A stretch of 20,381 nt of DNA. It comes from Physocladia obscura. Its lineage: Eukaryota; Chytridiomycota; Chytridiomycetes; Chytridiales; Chytriomycetaceae. The position numbers were made by a program, and so were the translations under genes. The stretch is taken from contig JADGJH010000358.1 of the NCBI GenBank assembly GCA_027596945.1, forward strand, positions 1 through 20,381, in the 5' to 3' direction. Each line of letters starts with the position of its first letter. The first letter of the stretch is position 1. The notes beneath the pieces are model-generated. The model was not told the origin of the DNA, ran no database searches, and saw only the letters and a program-made list of their open reading frames with translations. Shown here in pieces: positions 1 through 12,677 of this stretch.

Positions 1-175
1 GGTTTAACCACGTTTTTTGTAAACTGCCACTATTTTTTTACTTTTTTTGGTTTTTTTTTTTTTTTTTTTTCCAAAAAAAATTTTTTTTTTTTTTTTAATT
101 AAAAAAAATTACCAAAAAAAAAAAAAAAAAAAAAATGAACTGATTAAAACAAAAATTAATAAAAAGGAACAAAGA
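1..175. other. homopolymer-rich window end, no gene
   Basis: This stretch is almost entirely long runs of T and A (roughly 32-141), downstream of the CSF1 stop codon. I see no coding sequence. Runs of T and A facing each other make it partly self-complementary. It may hold the CSF1 3' UTR, but the run lengths are unlikely to be reliable and resemble a low-quality contig end. Confidence 0.6.
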
Positions 176-3100
176 TTATGAGTTTCGCGCTATCCAAACA
201 ACAGCATCCGACAATTTTCCGCTTAAATGTGTATACAGCATTTCCGGTATTCTTGTTTTATTCACACCAAGCCATTCAATCAATTCGCGTGGCGTCGCCT
301 CTCCAGTCACTTTCAGTTGCGGATCAAACTTGAAATCACCTTTTTTATATTCATATGTGACGCTGGGCGGTGCATTAATCGGTACAATTTCGAGCTCGTT
401 TCCTTTCACTTCGCTGGACATGGACCCTACACCATCGTTTTTGAAGGCGTTATTGTAAAATTCAAACATCTCCTGCAAAAATCTATACAGTCCAAAATTC
501 AGCGCAATGTCAATCTGAGACGCGAAAACAGTTTCTCCGCTGATTTCGACCCTGTTTTCGGACAAATGGGATAGAAAGTCAAGAAAAATCGATATTTGCG
601 GAACCGTGGCAACATTTTTCGAAGGAGATGATCCGAGAAATGTGAACCATTCTTATTTTATGTGTTAAGTTATCAGTCACATGAATTGCCCTTATAAATC
701 TTACCTAAGGCAGACCACATCCGCTCTTCTTCTGGAGTCAAAGAACGCGTTGTCCCTTTCTTGATTGACCAACCGGCCAATGTTATTTGTAGATTTTCTT
801 GGAGTAGAAACGCACTGCAGCCAAAATGCTCCACCGAAATGACAATCTCTTTTGAGACAATCTATGTGTGAAATAATTATTATTATAATTTAGCAAAAAA
901 GAAAAAATTTCAGAAAAATATTACTGATAATCTTACCCTTGCACAGTCCGGATCTCTGAAATTGTATCTCATGAAATTCATAAGCACTTGCTCAACTTGA
1001 ACAGTCATGCGGCCCATGCTCTTGACTCCGTTCTTGTACCATAATATTTTTCGCAAAAGACTGTCAGCATCTATTGCAAATTCTGAATTTGTTGGTAATA
1101 AAATCTGACTCGCAATTTTACTGGACTTTTGAGGAGAAAGCACTGGTGAAACAGACGAATCAAGGCTCATCTTTTCTTCCATTGCCCCGGTCAATTTCTC
1201 TGCCAACTTATAGAGCGCTGGGACAGTTCTCCTTGACATTATCCCTTTCACATCACCAATATTAATCTTAACATCTGTGCAAAGGGTTTCCGCATTTTCG
1301 TGCTTTATCCACTTTTGTGTCATAATGTAATTGATTGGCTGAACATCAACTATCAAGATTCTTTCATATTGATATTGCATTTGTGCTTCAATTCTTTCAA
1401 TGTTGAATGTTCCAAGGGTGATTACATTTTCTGTAATGCTTTGGAAGTTGTTTGTCCCAACAAGATAAAATTGCGGATCAACAATATTTAGATCACCACT
1501 AAATCTTCCATCAGAAGTTAAGTTTATCAACGATATGGATGATGTCAATTTTTTTGAGCCAAATGCGGAGTTTGACCATGACAATGCAGCACTTGATATA
1601 AAATTTGATACATTGCAAGACATTTTTCCAATGCTTTGGCCCAAATCCGCTAAAAAGGTGATTGATGGTAACCTTATATTTGCATGAAATGAGTCCTCAA
1701 ATTCTTGCCCAGAAGTTGAATATCCAGGCAACCGCAGCAACGAGGCATATGGGTAGCTAGAGTTCGAATCTATCTCCAATTCCACTGATTTGGTCGGAAT
1801 GAGGGGAGTAACCCACAATCGTTTGAAAAGCAACAAGTCATGCAGTTGGCGTATATTCAAAGCTCCCTCAATATTATCAGAATCGAATCCAAATAAATAG
1901 TTTCGTGAATTATTGAAAATCAGCAATGAAAATGTGAAGACAAGCTGTGCCATATCCCAACGCAAACAATCTTCTGGAGAAAAAGTGTGCCTCAGAGTGC
2001 CACTCAAACCTCGCAGCGAGCATGTCAGATTTACAGAGTTCATCAATAATTTGTTGCTTTGAGGGACAAGAGTAAAAAGTAGATCCGCTTCCTCCAGCAC
2101 AAAATTAAGATGCACTTTCGACTCCGGAAGACAGCTCAAACTAACTTTTGTTTGCGATAGCTTTAAAAAGTATGTGATGGTGTGTTTTTGACTTTCAAAT
2201 GTGGAAATAGGCGAGTAAGCTTGCGATTCAACAGGGGCGGGTGTGGGATTTGAAGAAACCAGAATATCAGTGTTAATTTTAGCTACAGCATTCAAGAAAA
2301 ATGACAGAACTGTTGGATGGAGCACATTATCACTTTCATAAATATGTTGGGTGATGTAAAATCCGCGTTTCAATCTTTCATTTAACATTGAATCATCGCC
2401 GATTACAGTTGTTCCATGAACTGAAAATCCAACTCCAGGAATGCGGAATAACTGTTCTTTATATGCGCCATCACTGTTTCCTGCAGACAAAAAGTCGGCT
2501 TGCGTCTGTTTATTTGATGTTTTTGCGTCCGAATCTGTCCCGCAATTAATTCGACAAATTCCAGCTCCAAGAACAAAATCTGCATTTAGTACAACTTCAG
2601 TGAAAGTTTGCAAAGTTGGGCTTGGTGTTTCCTCTGTTGTTGAAGTTGGAACTGATGTGAAAAATTGCTTTTCTCTGGAGTAAATAGCAATCAACGAATT
2701 CAAGTGTTGAACAATTGATGAATTCAAATCTAAGTCAAAACCATCAATTCCTGCAACTATCTTGATGTTTCCGGAACCATCCGTGAAATTTTGTGATACA
2801 TTTCCTTTGGCCTGTTGCATTATAAATCTATTGGTGACAGGATGCGATTCGGGAGCAAAGCTTTGCTCATTCTGGCTATCAAAGAAATCAACAAATTGCA
2901 GACTGATACTTTCGATAACACCTTGATTCAAAACAAAACTTTGAGATTCATACTCAATTCCTTTGAACGAAAGGAGAAGAGCCGGTGATGGCTTGCTGAC
3001 AATTTCAGATAAAGGAAACGCAAGGTTTATATTTTGCAATACAACAAAAAACACGCTGTTCAAAATTTCTTTGCTGGACGATTGTGCTGTTGACCCATTT

Positions 3101-6100
3101 ACTGAGTATAGTAGCCGCTGGGCATTCAGTTTCATGTTGTATATTTCATTCGCTTTTGCTCTTCTTCTTTCATTAAGTTCTGTTGAATAAAATACAATGA
3201 AGTCAATAATCTTTCCGATACCAACTAAATGCAAAACTCCAAGAATTTTTTCGACATTGAAGTAAATTTTCTGAGATTCCCTCGAAGATTCAACAAGATT
3301 TTGCTCAGCATTTGGCATCGCGAAATTTTGCAAATTCACACTGATTACAACTTTTGCAAGAGTCCGAGAATTCGAAATGAGGGATAAAGAGCCATCATTT
3401 AGCGAAAATTTCCATTTAAAAAAATCAGTAGAATCGAATTCTCGCATCTCCGGAGATCCAACTGTTTTTGTATTTCGAATATGTACTTTGAAGATATTTG
3501 AGCTTAAAATTAGCTTGCTATCCAGCGCTTGAGCTGAAACTTGTACACCCATAGTGATAATTTTGACGTCATAAAGAAAAATTTTTGGCCCATTAGTAGG
3601 CGTTATCGTGGTAGTGCGTCGATTGGAATAAAACATAATCATATCAACAATATCGTTAACTTCGGAACCCAGTTGTGATTGTAGAGTTAGCAATTGATCC
3701 ATTAAAGAAACATCAAAACTGCCTTCCAACACACCAAGGTGAAGTGTAGATGAGAGACTGGAAAATTTAGTTCCTTTACTCGTTAACTTTCCGTTCAAAA
3801 GTGCATTTGGAAGAATGTAAAACGATTTTTCAACATTCGAACCTGTCGGAAATTGCAATGTATTACGACCTTCGAACTCCAATTTATGTGTATCAATTCT
3901 TCCATCGAACGTCATTTCGTTATGATCCATGATCAAATTTTTACTCATTAAAAGCAAACTGTTTTGAATTGTGTATCTGCAACGAAGTGTGTTCAAAAGA
4001 TCTGAAACAATTGCTAAATTTTTGACCACCATCTGAAAGTTATTCAATTGATTTTGCTGTGCAGGAGCTTCAGTGGTACGATTTTTGGAACCAAGTTCCT
4101 TCATTAAATTGTTGATCAGAAGATCTGATGCCTTGACATTAGGAAAATCTCAGTGTTTAAAAAAATCTATAAATATAAATACCGTATTCAGGCAAAGAGT
4201 CACTCCATTGCTCAAAAAACGCCTGAATCCTCAGAAGAGATTTTGGCAGAATAATTTCAATCGATTCAAATCCCAAAAAAGTATTTGCCAAACCAGTAAT
4301 GTTTCCCACAAGCCCATCAACATAAATGGCTATCAAACTATTGCTGGTACCGTTGCTAGAGTCAAGAATGTCAAGCTGGATTTTTTTGACAGTGGATGTG
4401 GCGCATAATTGAAGATTTTCTTGTAATCCAAATGCCAAGCAATCACTATGAAAATTTCCATTCAATCCAATATTTCGAAAAACTGTTTTTAGACTTAAAC
4501 TGCTTGCCACAGCAGATACCCCAAGCTCATCAACTGATATCGACAACATCATTGCGAAGTCCATTTTTTCAGTTGCAGCTGAATTAATTTCAACAGGTTT
4601 CATCTCATTAGATTCTATTGTGGATTTAAAAAGTGGGACATTCGTGACTCTTTTATAAACACGAATTAAATGCCGCATCAAACGAAAAATATTGGGGTTG
4701 AATGCAACACTCGTTTTGGAAGCCGAAATAAATGTACAAATATCCACGAATCGAGAAGATTGAATAGTTCTTTGACTCAAAGATTCAATGCTTCCCTGAA
4801 ATACAAATATATCTTGTTTTCTTCGAAGCAAACTGCTAACATTAAGCATTAAAGGACTTATTTGTATCAAATTTTCCCCACTTCCCGATTCATATGCTGA
4901 AATCCTCACACTATCCACAGATAAAACAATTGATGAGCTATATTCCGATAATAATTTTATAAAATCTGTGGCGATCGCGGCCGCGTCTTTGAGTTTTGTT
5001 TCAAAAATCATTGATAATATCTGATTTTTTCCAACATCTGCTCTTTCGTCTCGTATTCCAAGCCATCTTTGTAGTTGAGATGAAATTTCATTCAAATGGG
5101 TTTTTTTGGTTTTTAGTTGAAGTTTGATTGCTTTTGTAATGGCACCAACTCCAAGTTGATTTGCACAATACCGCAAATGCGAAATAAATTTCCATCCAGT
5201 ATCTTTTTGATGTTTTCGGAGCTCACTCCCCAAGACCCACATTGGAGATGGAGAAATCAAAAACTTTGCAGTCCCAAGAATAGGTCTATTTATAGATTCC
5301 CCCATCACTGATTCCACAAATTTCTGCAACTCAATTTGCTCATGGTCCATGTATTGAGTCATAATTTCAGACAAATGAATGCCAAATTGCATCCAAACCA
5401 AAATAGCTCCAGAAAGAAGTTCTGCAGTTTCGTTGACAAAAATTATTTCGTGTTTTTTGCATTGTACGTGAACTGCGGCATCGCTTGGAGTTGGATTTGC
5501 CGAGTTCTTGAAATCAACCTGCCACGATACGTCATTAGACAATGAATCCAAAACCACAGTGCCACTGGACGGGAGTTCATGAATTTCAGAAAAATTTTGC
5601 TTCGCCGGCGGAATACCAATAATTTTGCGATGCTGGGTGTCTGAGTCCATAAATCTTCGAATTTGATTAGGTTGTGAGAAAAGAACTGCAATTACAAACC
5701 TCATACTCGTTTTCAGCTTTTTCAAATCCAGGGAGTAGTGGGCATTAATGAGTTTGGATGGATTCAACACATTTGATCCACTTTTAAGACCAGCATTGAA
5801 TATTTGCAGCAAATTAACCATTTGAATATCAATTGAACACAATGTAGATTCAGGTTTTTCATCTCGCATTCGAGCATTTGAAATATTATTTTCTGAGTCA
5901 ATTCCTGACTCCGAAAGATTAAAATCTTGAATGGATGTAATATGAACTTCTTCGGATGACACAATCAAAGTCATATATTTTGTGTTTAAAATCACTGGTA
6001 TTGCAACTAACGATGTATAATATGATTGAAGTGAATCAAATAGCGAAAATCCAAGACATTTTTCGATCTAGATTAAGTAAATTTCAATCAAAATATTCAA

Positions 6101-9100
6101 TTTAGCAAAAATTGCTTTACCTCTTGAGAAACTTGCATAAATTCTCGAACTGCAGTAAAAACAAAAGGCGTGATCAAAACATTGACACACTGGCTTGCTC
6201 TCAAAATAATCTTTGTGTGAGGAATGAATTCGGCCAGCTCAGCACTATTGAGCAAATCAATATCTCCGTACGGAAAAGACTGTTTTTTCTTTTTGTCGGT
6301 AACAGAATGCATTTGCAACGGAACAAATTGAATGAATGAGTTAATTTTTTTCGCTTTGAAGCTTCGTAGATAATTCTTGTACCGACGATCTTGGTCGATT
6401 TTGGAACTTGAAGACGATTCCGATCGAAAATCCGAAGGAGTGGAATTTTCTGACTTAGAATTACGGTCATTGAAAGGTTTGTGAAAGCTGTTGAAAGTAG
6501 TTTAAAAAAAAAATTCCGTTAAATATAATACATATTATCTTACCTGTTTTGAACATTTGTCGATGAACGATTTCTGTTTTCTGAATCATTATCAAGGTCA
6601 AAATCAAAACCTGCAGGAATATTGAATGCACTAGGATTCAGCTTTCCACTTGATCCATCAGAGTTAATTTGAAAGAGATGACCGCATCGGAAAGTATAAT
6701 CTTGAGCTAAAACAAAATCTTTTTGAGCTGATTTTTCCATTTCAATGTTATCAGAATAAAAAAATAAGCCCAACGAAATGCAAGTTTCCAAGTTGAAAAC
6801 TTCAATCCATTCAAGATCTGTGAGTTTTCTTCCAGAAAAACTTTCTTCGTTGCATATCAAAGATTTTATGCCAATGGACGGCAAATCAATTAAAGTGCGC
6901 CCATTCCATTTACTTGTTATCAGAGTATCTATTTGAATTTTGATTCCATACTCAAATTCAAAAATTGAAACAGAATAAGGACCCCAAAGTGATACATTAA
7001 GATAATCGAATCGAACTTTCACCAATCTGATGCTGGGGAAACTTTTCGATGGAAAACTACTATCCTCGTTGTTTAAATGATGTTTCATCATATTCATAGA
7101 TGAAATAATACCCCGAACAAACAAGGGAGATATTTCCCCATTGACTGCACGAATATGCGCCATGATATCACCGGCATAAGCAAAAAATTTGGGACTTGGT
7201 CCATAAAGTTGATGAAATAGAACTTCAACACCTTCAATGTGAACTTTGTTTTTATCATGATTTAAACCAATATCAAAAGCACTTCGCACTGAATCAACAC
7301 TGAAATTGTTTGGAATTTGTGTTCGAGACAATATTAAAGGGCTTGTAACAATTTTCATCACTGCGAATCGAAAAAAAAGTTAATATCATATTTATGTGTA
7401 TTTTTAAAACTTACTCATATCTGTCCAGTTACTTGCCATTTCAAAATTAATCAGATCCAGATGCGCAACAACCGCATAATCACAATCAAACAAATTTTCA
7501 GGCAAGATAACAAAACTGTCTCTTGCAATAATATCAAGTGACAGTTCACTTTGATTTCCACTAGGTGTATCCAATTGCATTTTGAAACGCTTACTTTTGA
7601 ATTTCAAAGGATCTGATAATTTCATTCGGAAATCTTCAACACTGATAAAATGGGTGAATTCTCCAATATAATTTGCAAGTAAATCAAATATGGTGGTCAA
7701 TGAAAAGCCGTAAAGCTTCAGTGCTGCAGAATCTAGCTGAAATATTTGATTTGTTGTTCAATTACTCTTAACAAGACGAGCAGGACTCACCTCTATGACA
7801 ATATTGACAGAGTCAGGCGCGTTAGGTGTGGTGTCAACTTCATAATACTCGTATGAGCCATTTATCCTCAGATTTTTGAAATTCCCAACATTTTTGGACG
7901 ATTTGGTTTGAAAAGCGCCAATTGCGTGAGATGACGGATATGAAATGATAATGCCACCATTTTCTGCCTGAATAAACAATAAGCTTCAAACTAAATCATA
8001 ATTAACCGACCGAGAATTTAAACTTTGCTCCATATACAGCTGGTTTAGCAAACAAAAAAGGCAAGTCGATTTCGAGTAAAGCATTTTCTAACTTTGCAAT
8101 TACAAATGCTGGAAAAAGAAAAAATTAGTTCATGAAGTTTTATTTCTTAAAAACATACAATTATCGTCAATTTCATTTGCTTGGTGGATAATATTTTGAC
8201 TGTTTGAGCAGAGGTACAAATCAGCATGGGTGAAGGCAACACTGATACGATAGGCAATTGGAATGAAGTATGCATAGTTTACTGGAGTTGGAGAGTACGA
8301 AAAATCTGCAATGAGGTCTTGGATAAGAGTCATATGATCTTGAAGATAAAAGATGCGAGATTTCTGAATATTGATATTATAAGTCCAAATCCGCTCTCCG
8401 TTCCATTTCAATGGACTGTTCATTCGACAGTTGACCTGAGAGTATCTACTAATTAACAAAGAGATTAAGAAAAAAAGAGTGAACTAACTTCAAAGCTTTC
8501 AGCTTTAATTAGCTCAGAATAGTTCAAGTTCGTTGAAAGAGCCACCGACTCAACTTTTACGTTCAAAAGTGTAGCATATCCTTCTGAAGATGAAGTCAAG
8601 GGAATATCAAACTGAATGAAAGAGTCCTGGCCATTGAAAACGAAATCAAGCCAGCCGGGAATTCTCAAACCAAATTGCAGTCGACGAGCCTCTACTGTGA
8701 TAGCTTCGTCAATAAACTGGGGGTCCTGATCCGTAATTCAATCATTAAAAATAAATTGCAAACGATTTTTATTTTCACCTTGGATTTTTCCCGAAATGGA
8801 ACTTTGAAGGTGCAACCATCTTTGAATTTGAATCGCAAAATAAAGTTATTATACAGTCGATGACAGCCAACTTGTGGCGCATTTGTTTGCGAACTTGAAC
8901 GATAAGTAGGAGGGAAAAAGTAATTTTGAATGATGTTTCTGTAATTTGAGCGATTAATAAGTGACAAATGACTAGCAGGGCAAACCTTTGGCGATTGGCC
9001 CATGGACCGTAATTTACTGTAGACTTGTGAAGAATTAAATCTAGTCCCCATTTTGGAACTGGTTGGTCTGAATCGCAACCAACAATTCCTTTTTTATTTT

Positions 9101-10438
9101 TATTTTTATTTTTTTAATATTAATAAATTGAAAATTAAAAATTACCAGAGTCATCCAGATAATAAACAACATTTATAATATCGCTCAAAATAATTTCTTC
9201 CATCTTTGCATACTCTTCCATCGCCGTTCGTCCACCAATTCCGACGTCAACTTCATCGTTATATCGGACCAACCCAATCCATTCAATTCTGTCATCTCCC
9301 ACAGTTTCATCTGCTCCATTACTACCATTTCTTCTTCGCTTTACCCCCTTGAAATATTTTTGCCTCTTCAAGGCAGCATCTTTTTGCATTTTTGAAACAC
9401 GCATTCGAGCAGCTTGGTTCAGTGATGGATCACGATAGTCGGGATTATGGCGAAAGCTGATACGACACTCTTGCAGCTCCAAATTAAGCTCATATCGGTA
9501 TAGAGCTGGTCGAAGAAGCTTTTTTTTTGCAGACTTTTTTTGTTTTAATTTTTATTTTAGATTTGGAAGTTGAAAATTACTTACCAAAACTTCTCGTGCA
9601 TAACTGCCTTTAAATTCGTGAAAATCTACAACCATCAAAGATGCAGTATCATTGTTTCCAACCACTATAGCCCCTTTTAAACCTACAAACACAAATGGCA
9701 TCAAAGTGCCAAATATTTTTTGACCATTTGATTCTGTTTTTGCAGCTGGTTTCGTATCAGTTTCGTTTTGCGTATCAATTCGAAGAGCAGAAGTTTTGTT
9801 TTTCAGAGGTTCTCTCGAATAGTCTGTTGGAGCTATGTGGCTGCTGTTTGAAATTGGAGAAGTGTCATCGTGTCTCTCGCTATTTTCATCTTTTTTCGCT
9901 TGTTCTTTCTCCAACATATTTTTCAAATATTCGTATGTTGTAGAGTTGTTGTAAACAAACAATTCGAACCCGTCTAATCGAACATGCATTGGCGATTTCG
10001 AGATTCTGGTCAAATTCCAGAATCTGAGAGTCAAATGACCGCGGAGAATCATCAAAGAAATATCGCATGATTTGTATTTGAATCCTTTGAACATGATCTT
10101 GCCCGACACCGAAGCAATAGATACAGAATCTGCAACAGTTGATAATCAGAAAAGCAAAGAGTTCGACTAATTGCTGTTTCTATAAAAGCACACACAAGTG
10201 TTATGAGTCTAACCCAATGAGATAAGTACGGTTTTGCCGGTGGCGAGAGTAAATGCCAATGAGAGTAATTTAGCCAAGATCCGATTTAAGTAGTAAAGAT
10301 GAATGGCACCAAGAACCGCCGCGCCAAAGCATACAAGCGCAAAAGATTCTGTGTCATTTTAATAATGTTTACGGTTTGTAAGAGTCTTGCGAATTATTTG
10401 ATATGGAAGATATTCAAACCAAAGTCTACATCCACCAT
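176..10438 (-). CDS. CSF1: CSF1/BLTP1-family bridge-like lipid transfer protein, 17 exons, 3104 aa
   Basis: This family (yeast Csf1, animal KIAA1109/Tweek/BLTP1) builds long hydrophobic-groove bridges that carry lipids from the ER at membrane contacts. Exons, in transcription order: 10438-10420, 10348-10214, 10129-9585, 9518-9146, 9067-8986, 8938-8779, 8725-8489, 8435-8159, 8108-8011, 7967-7791, 7736-7415, 7360-6544, 6487-6121, 6067-4183, 4124-937, 861-705 and 651-176. All 16 introns (43-84 nt) are GT-AG, all phases agree, and the total is 9315 nt. Visible features: an N-terminal membrane segment (about residues 9-35) followed by YLNRILAKLLSL; KIMFKGFKY near 62; YGPWANRQR at about 376-384; FFPPTYR near 391; PLKWNG near 525; and a conserved GWSIKKGT stretch near the C terminus. 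Yeast Csf1 is of similar size, about 2960 aa, so the gene looks complete. The 19-nt first exon and the exon 5 acceptor (9067; an alternative lies slightly upstream) are the least certain parts. The family call is strong; exact splice sites are inferred by eye. Confidence 0.88.
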
Positions 10439-10465
10439 GATTTGATTTGAGAGAAAATTTCTGAA
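10439..10465. promoter_or_regulatory. 27-nt gap between divergent CSF1 and NPR2 start codons
   Basis: The inferred CSF1 ATG (10438, minus strand) and the NPR2 ATG (10466, plus strand) face away from each other with only 27 nt between them. The core promoters and 5' UTRs must therefore overlap each other or the opposite gene. No TATA box is visible in the gap. The claim depends on the short CSF1 first exon being correct. Confidence 0.45.
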
Positions 10466-12122
10466 ATGCAGTTTGCACGAATTCAGGCGTTGTTTTACGC
10501 CGAGTTTCATCCCATCCAAGGCCCAGTTCTGGTTTATTCTGCACCAGAGGGCAGTGTAGTTGGCCGTGGAGTTTATGCAGGACCAGATACAATTCAGTTT
10601 GACGCAGTTTCAGAGTTTGGTTTGAATTTTTTTTTAATGATACATCCCTCAACTGACAGTTCTCAGTGATTCCAAAACCGAGACTTTTCAACCGACTCGT
10701 GACTGTCAGTGCATCTCCAGCGCGAATTCTCGTCGGTTTTCCTGTTTCAATTAATGATCCACGATATGATCGAAATGCTTTTATTTTCAATCTAGTATTT
10801 ATCTTTGATGTGGATGCCGATATATCGCCTTATGAGCAAATAGTTACAAAAGTCGCGAGGATTTTACGTTCTTTGGAGGAAGAATCACGTTTTCTCTCGA
10901 ATAACGAAAGCAAGCATCGAATTCTCGATATAATGGAGCAAATAATTCAAGACCTCAATTCGCATTTTGAATGCAAAATTCCGATCAGTGGGTTTTTTTT
11001 AAAGCTTTTTTAGTTTTTTGATTTTTGATTTATGATATTAACGGCATCCTTCATATTTTTACAGATGACTTTGAAACTATCAATCTGAAACTATTTCAAA
11101 AATACCAGCAACCACCAAATGTACATCCATGGGAAGTGCCAGTTCAAGTTTATCAACTTTCGAAAATCAGGAGTCGTGATTGGGACATGACAATTTTGCA
11201 GATTATTCCCAGCATCAACGGTGTGAGATCAATCAAAAAAATTTCCGAAAGTGCAGATGTAGAATTAGATCTTGTTGCATTGTCAATTCAGCACTTGATT
11301 TTTTATGGATATGTGAAAATGGTTGATATATTTCAGGTTAGCATCGTTGAAAAACAAAAACTAGTTAAAATTAAAATAATCGCAGTTCTCCAATGTTTAT
11401 ACCGTGAATGCGACAAATCTGAAACTCCTACTTGAGGATGAGAGTTTGCAGTACGAGATGCAAGAGTTTGTTCAAAAAAATCGTGAGTTTTTTGTTATTA
11501 AAATTTTTTCAACTGACAGTAACCAATCTAGCAAATAACGTCAGTTGCACTTTTTCGACTATATTTTCTTTATTATGTTCCTTGAAGCACGGACTTACTG
11601 TTCGACAATGGTCTGAAGACAATGGAGTCATGTCTCTTAATATTGACATTAGGTTTTTTCGTTTTTAATTGATTAATGCCAGTTTTCATTAAATATGAAT
11701 GAAAACAGGCGCTTTTTTGTTTTTGGTGCAATGCAAAATATTCTCAATCGAGTCCACAAGTATCCTGTCTTATATTCACCAAACCAAAGAGCTGAATTTT
11801 TGTCTCAGCCTTTAGTTCCGCCAACACAGCAAATGACACCGCCTGTGACAGCGGCAGCATTAAATGTACAGGCGATTAATGCAAATGTGCAAAATATTAC
11901 TCTTGCACAGGCTTCAGCAAATTCGATTGACCCGAAAAAACTAGTCCCATTCCTTGACGGCCATCATCATATGGACGGTAAAAAAATTGCTAATTTTTTT
12001 TTTTTTTTTTTTTGCAGTTATTAACAGCGCAAACAGAAATTTGCACAGAATTGGAACTCTCCCTCTCGAAAGTTGAAGAAATTCTTTCTGCAGACTCGAG
12101 AATTCGTTATGTACTAAAATAA
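10466..12122 (+). CDS. NPR2: NPR2/NPRL2, GATOR1 (SEACIT) subunit, 7 exons, 439 aa
   Basis: NPR2/NPRL2 forms the GATOR1/SEACIT complex with NPR3 and IML1/DEPDC5. The complex acts as a GTPase-activating complex on Rag GTPases and restrains TORC1 at the vacuole or lysosome when amino acids are low. Exons: 10466-10619, 10667-10987, 11065-11336, 11386-11482, 11532-11652, 11709-11977 and 12037-12122. The sum is 1320 nt with all phases consistent. Family signatures: N-terminal longin-type FYAEFHPIQGPVLVY, then RYDRNAFIFNLVF, RDWDMTILQIIPSINGV, DVELDLVALSIQHL, HGLTVRQW, RRFFVFGAMQNILNRVHKYP and a C-terminal DEICTELELS. Arg87 in RYDRNA aligns with the arginine finger (Arg78) of human NPRL2. Length and both ends fit the family. 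The last intron has three nearby AGs; only the one ending at 12036 restores the conserved DEIC motif. Confidence 0.93.
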
Positions 12123-12677
12123 GGAAAAGTGGGGAAAAACTGATCAGCGATTTTGATCCAATCAAACAAACACGTGTTTTTGTTGCAAAATTTTTTTGAC
12201 TTCTTTTGTTGTGTTGACTTTTGAACTGCCAACGAAAGCCGCAAACAAGCGAAAACGGATTCAATAACACAAAGCGACAACGGGCGCGCAAGCTCGGAAT
12301 ACATTGTTTACGATCTCAGAACCAGAAACAGAACTAGCACAGCATTATTGCCGACGGAAACAGTCTCAATTCGGCAGAATCACGACTTACAGCGTAATCA
12401 GCAACGCCATCAAGCACGCATTGCAACGCTCTCGCAACACCAGTCACGCTCAAGTTTACTCATTGCGAAACACGACCGTGAATTGGACCAATTCTTTGTG
12501 GACGGTCTTCAACAAGTAACACCTTCGCCAAAAAAGCTGAAAGGGGATCCGCAAATCTCTGAACCGCACGAACAACAACATCGCCTGCACCACCAACAAC
12601 AGCAAGAACAACATCTGCAACTAAAACTTCAACAACAAGAACAACTACAATTACAAGTTTGCCAAGAGCTGCATAAA
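12123..12677 (+). promoter_or_regulatory. ATG-free leader / 5' region of the PHO80-like cyclin gene
   Basis: Between the end of NPR2 and position 12678 the plus strand contains no ATG in any frame. From about 12225 the frame of the cyclin is open without a stop and reads as Gln/His-rich, protein-like sequence, but it has no ATG. The simplest reading is a long 5' UTR cleared of upstream starts. A non-AUG-started N-terminal extension is possible. Promoter elements are not identifiable by eye. Confidence 0.45.

Noticed and set aside
1..60. GGTTTAACC at the very start as telomeric sequence
   Set aside because: It occurs once and is not a tandem array; the rest is homopolymer.
30..141. Long poly-T/poly-A inverted repeat as a functional hairpin
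   Set aside because: The run lengths are unreliable at a contig end and no structured loop is conserved, so an assembly artefact is more likely.
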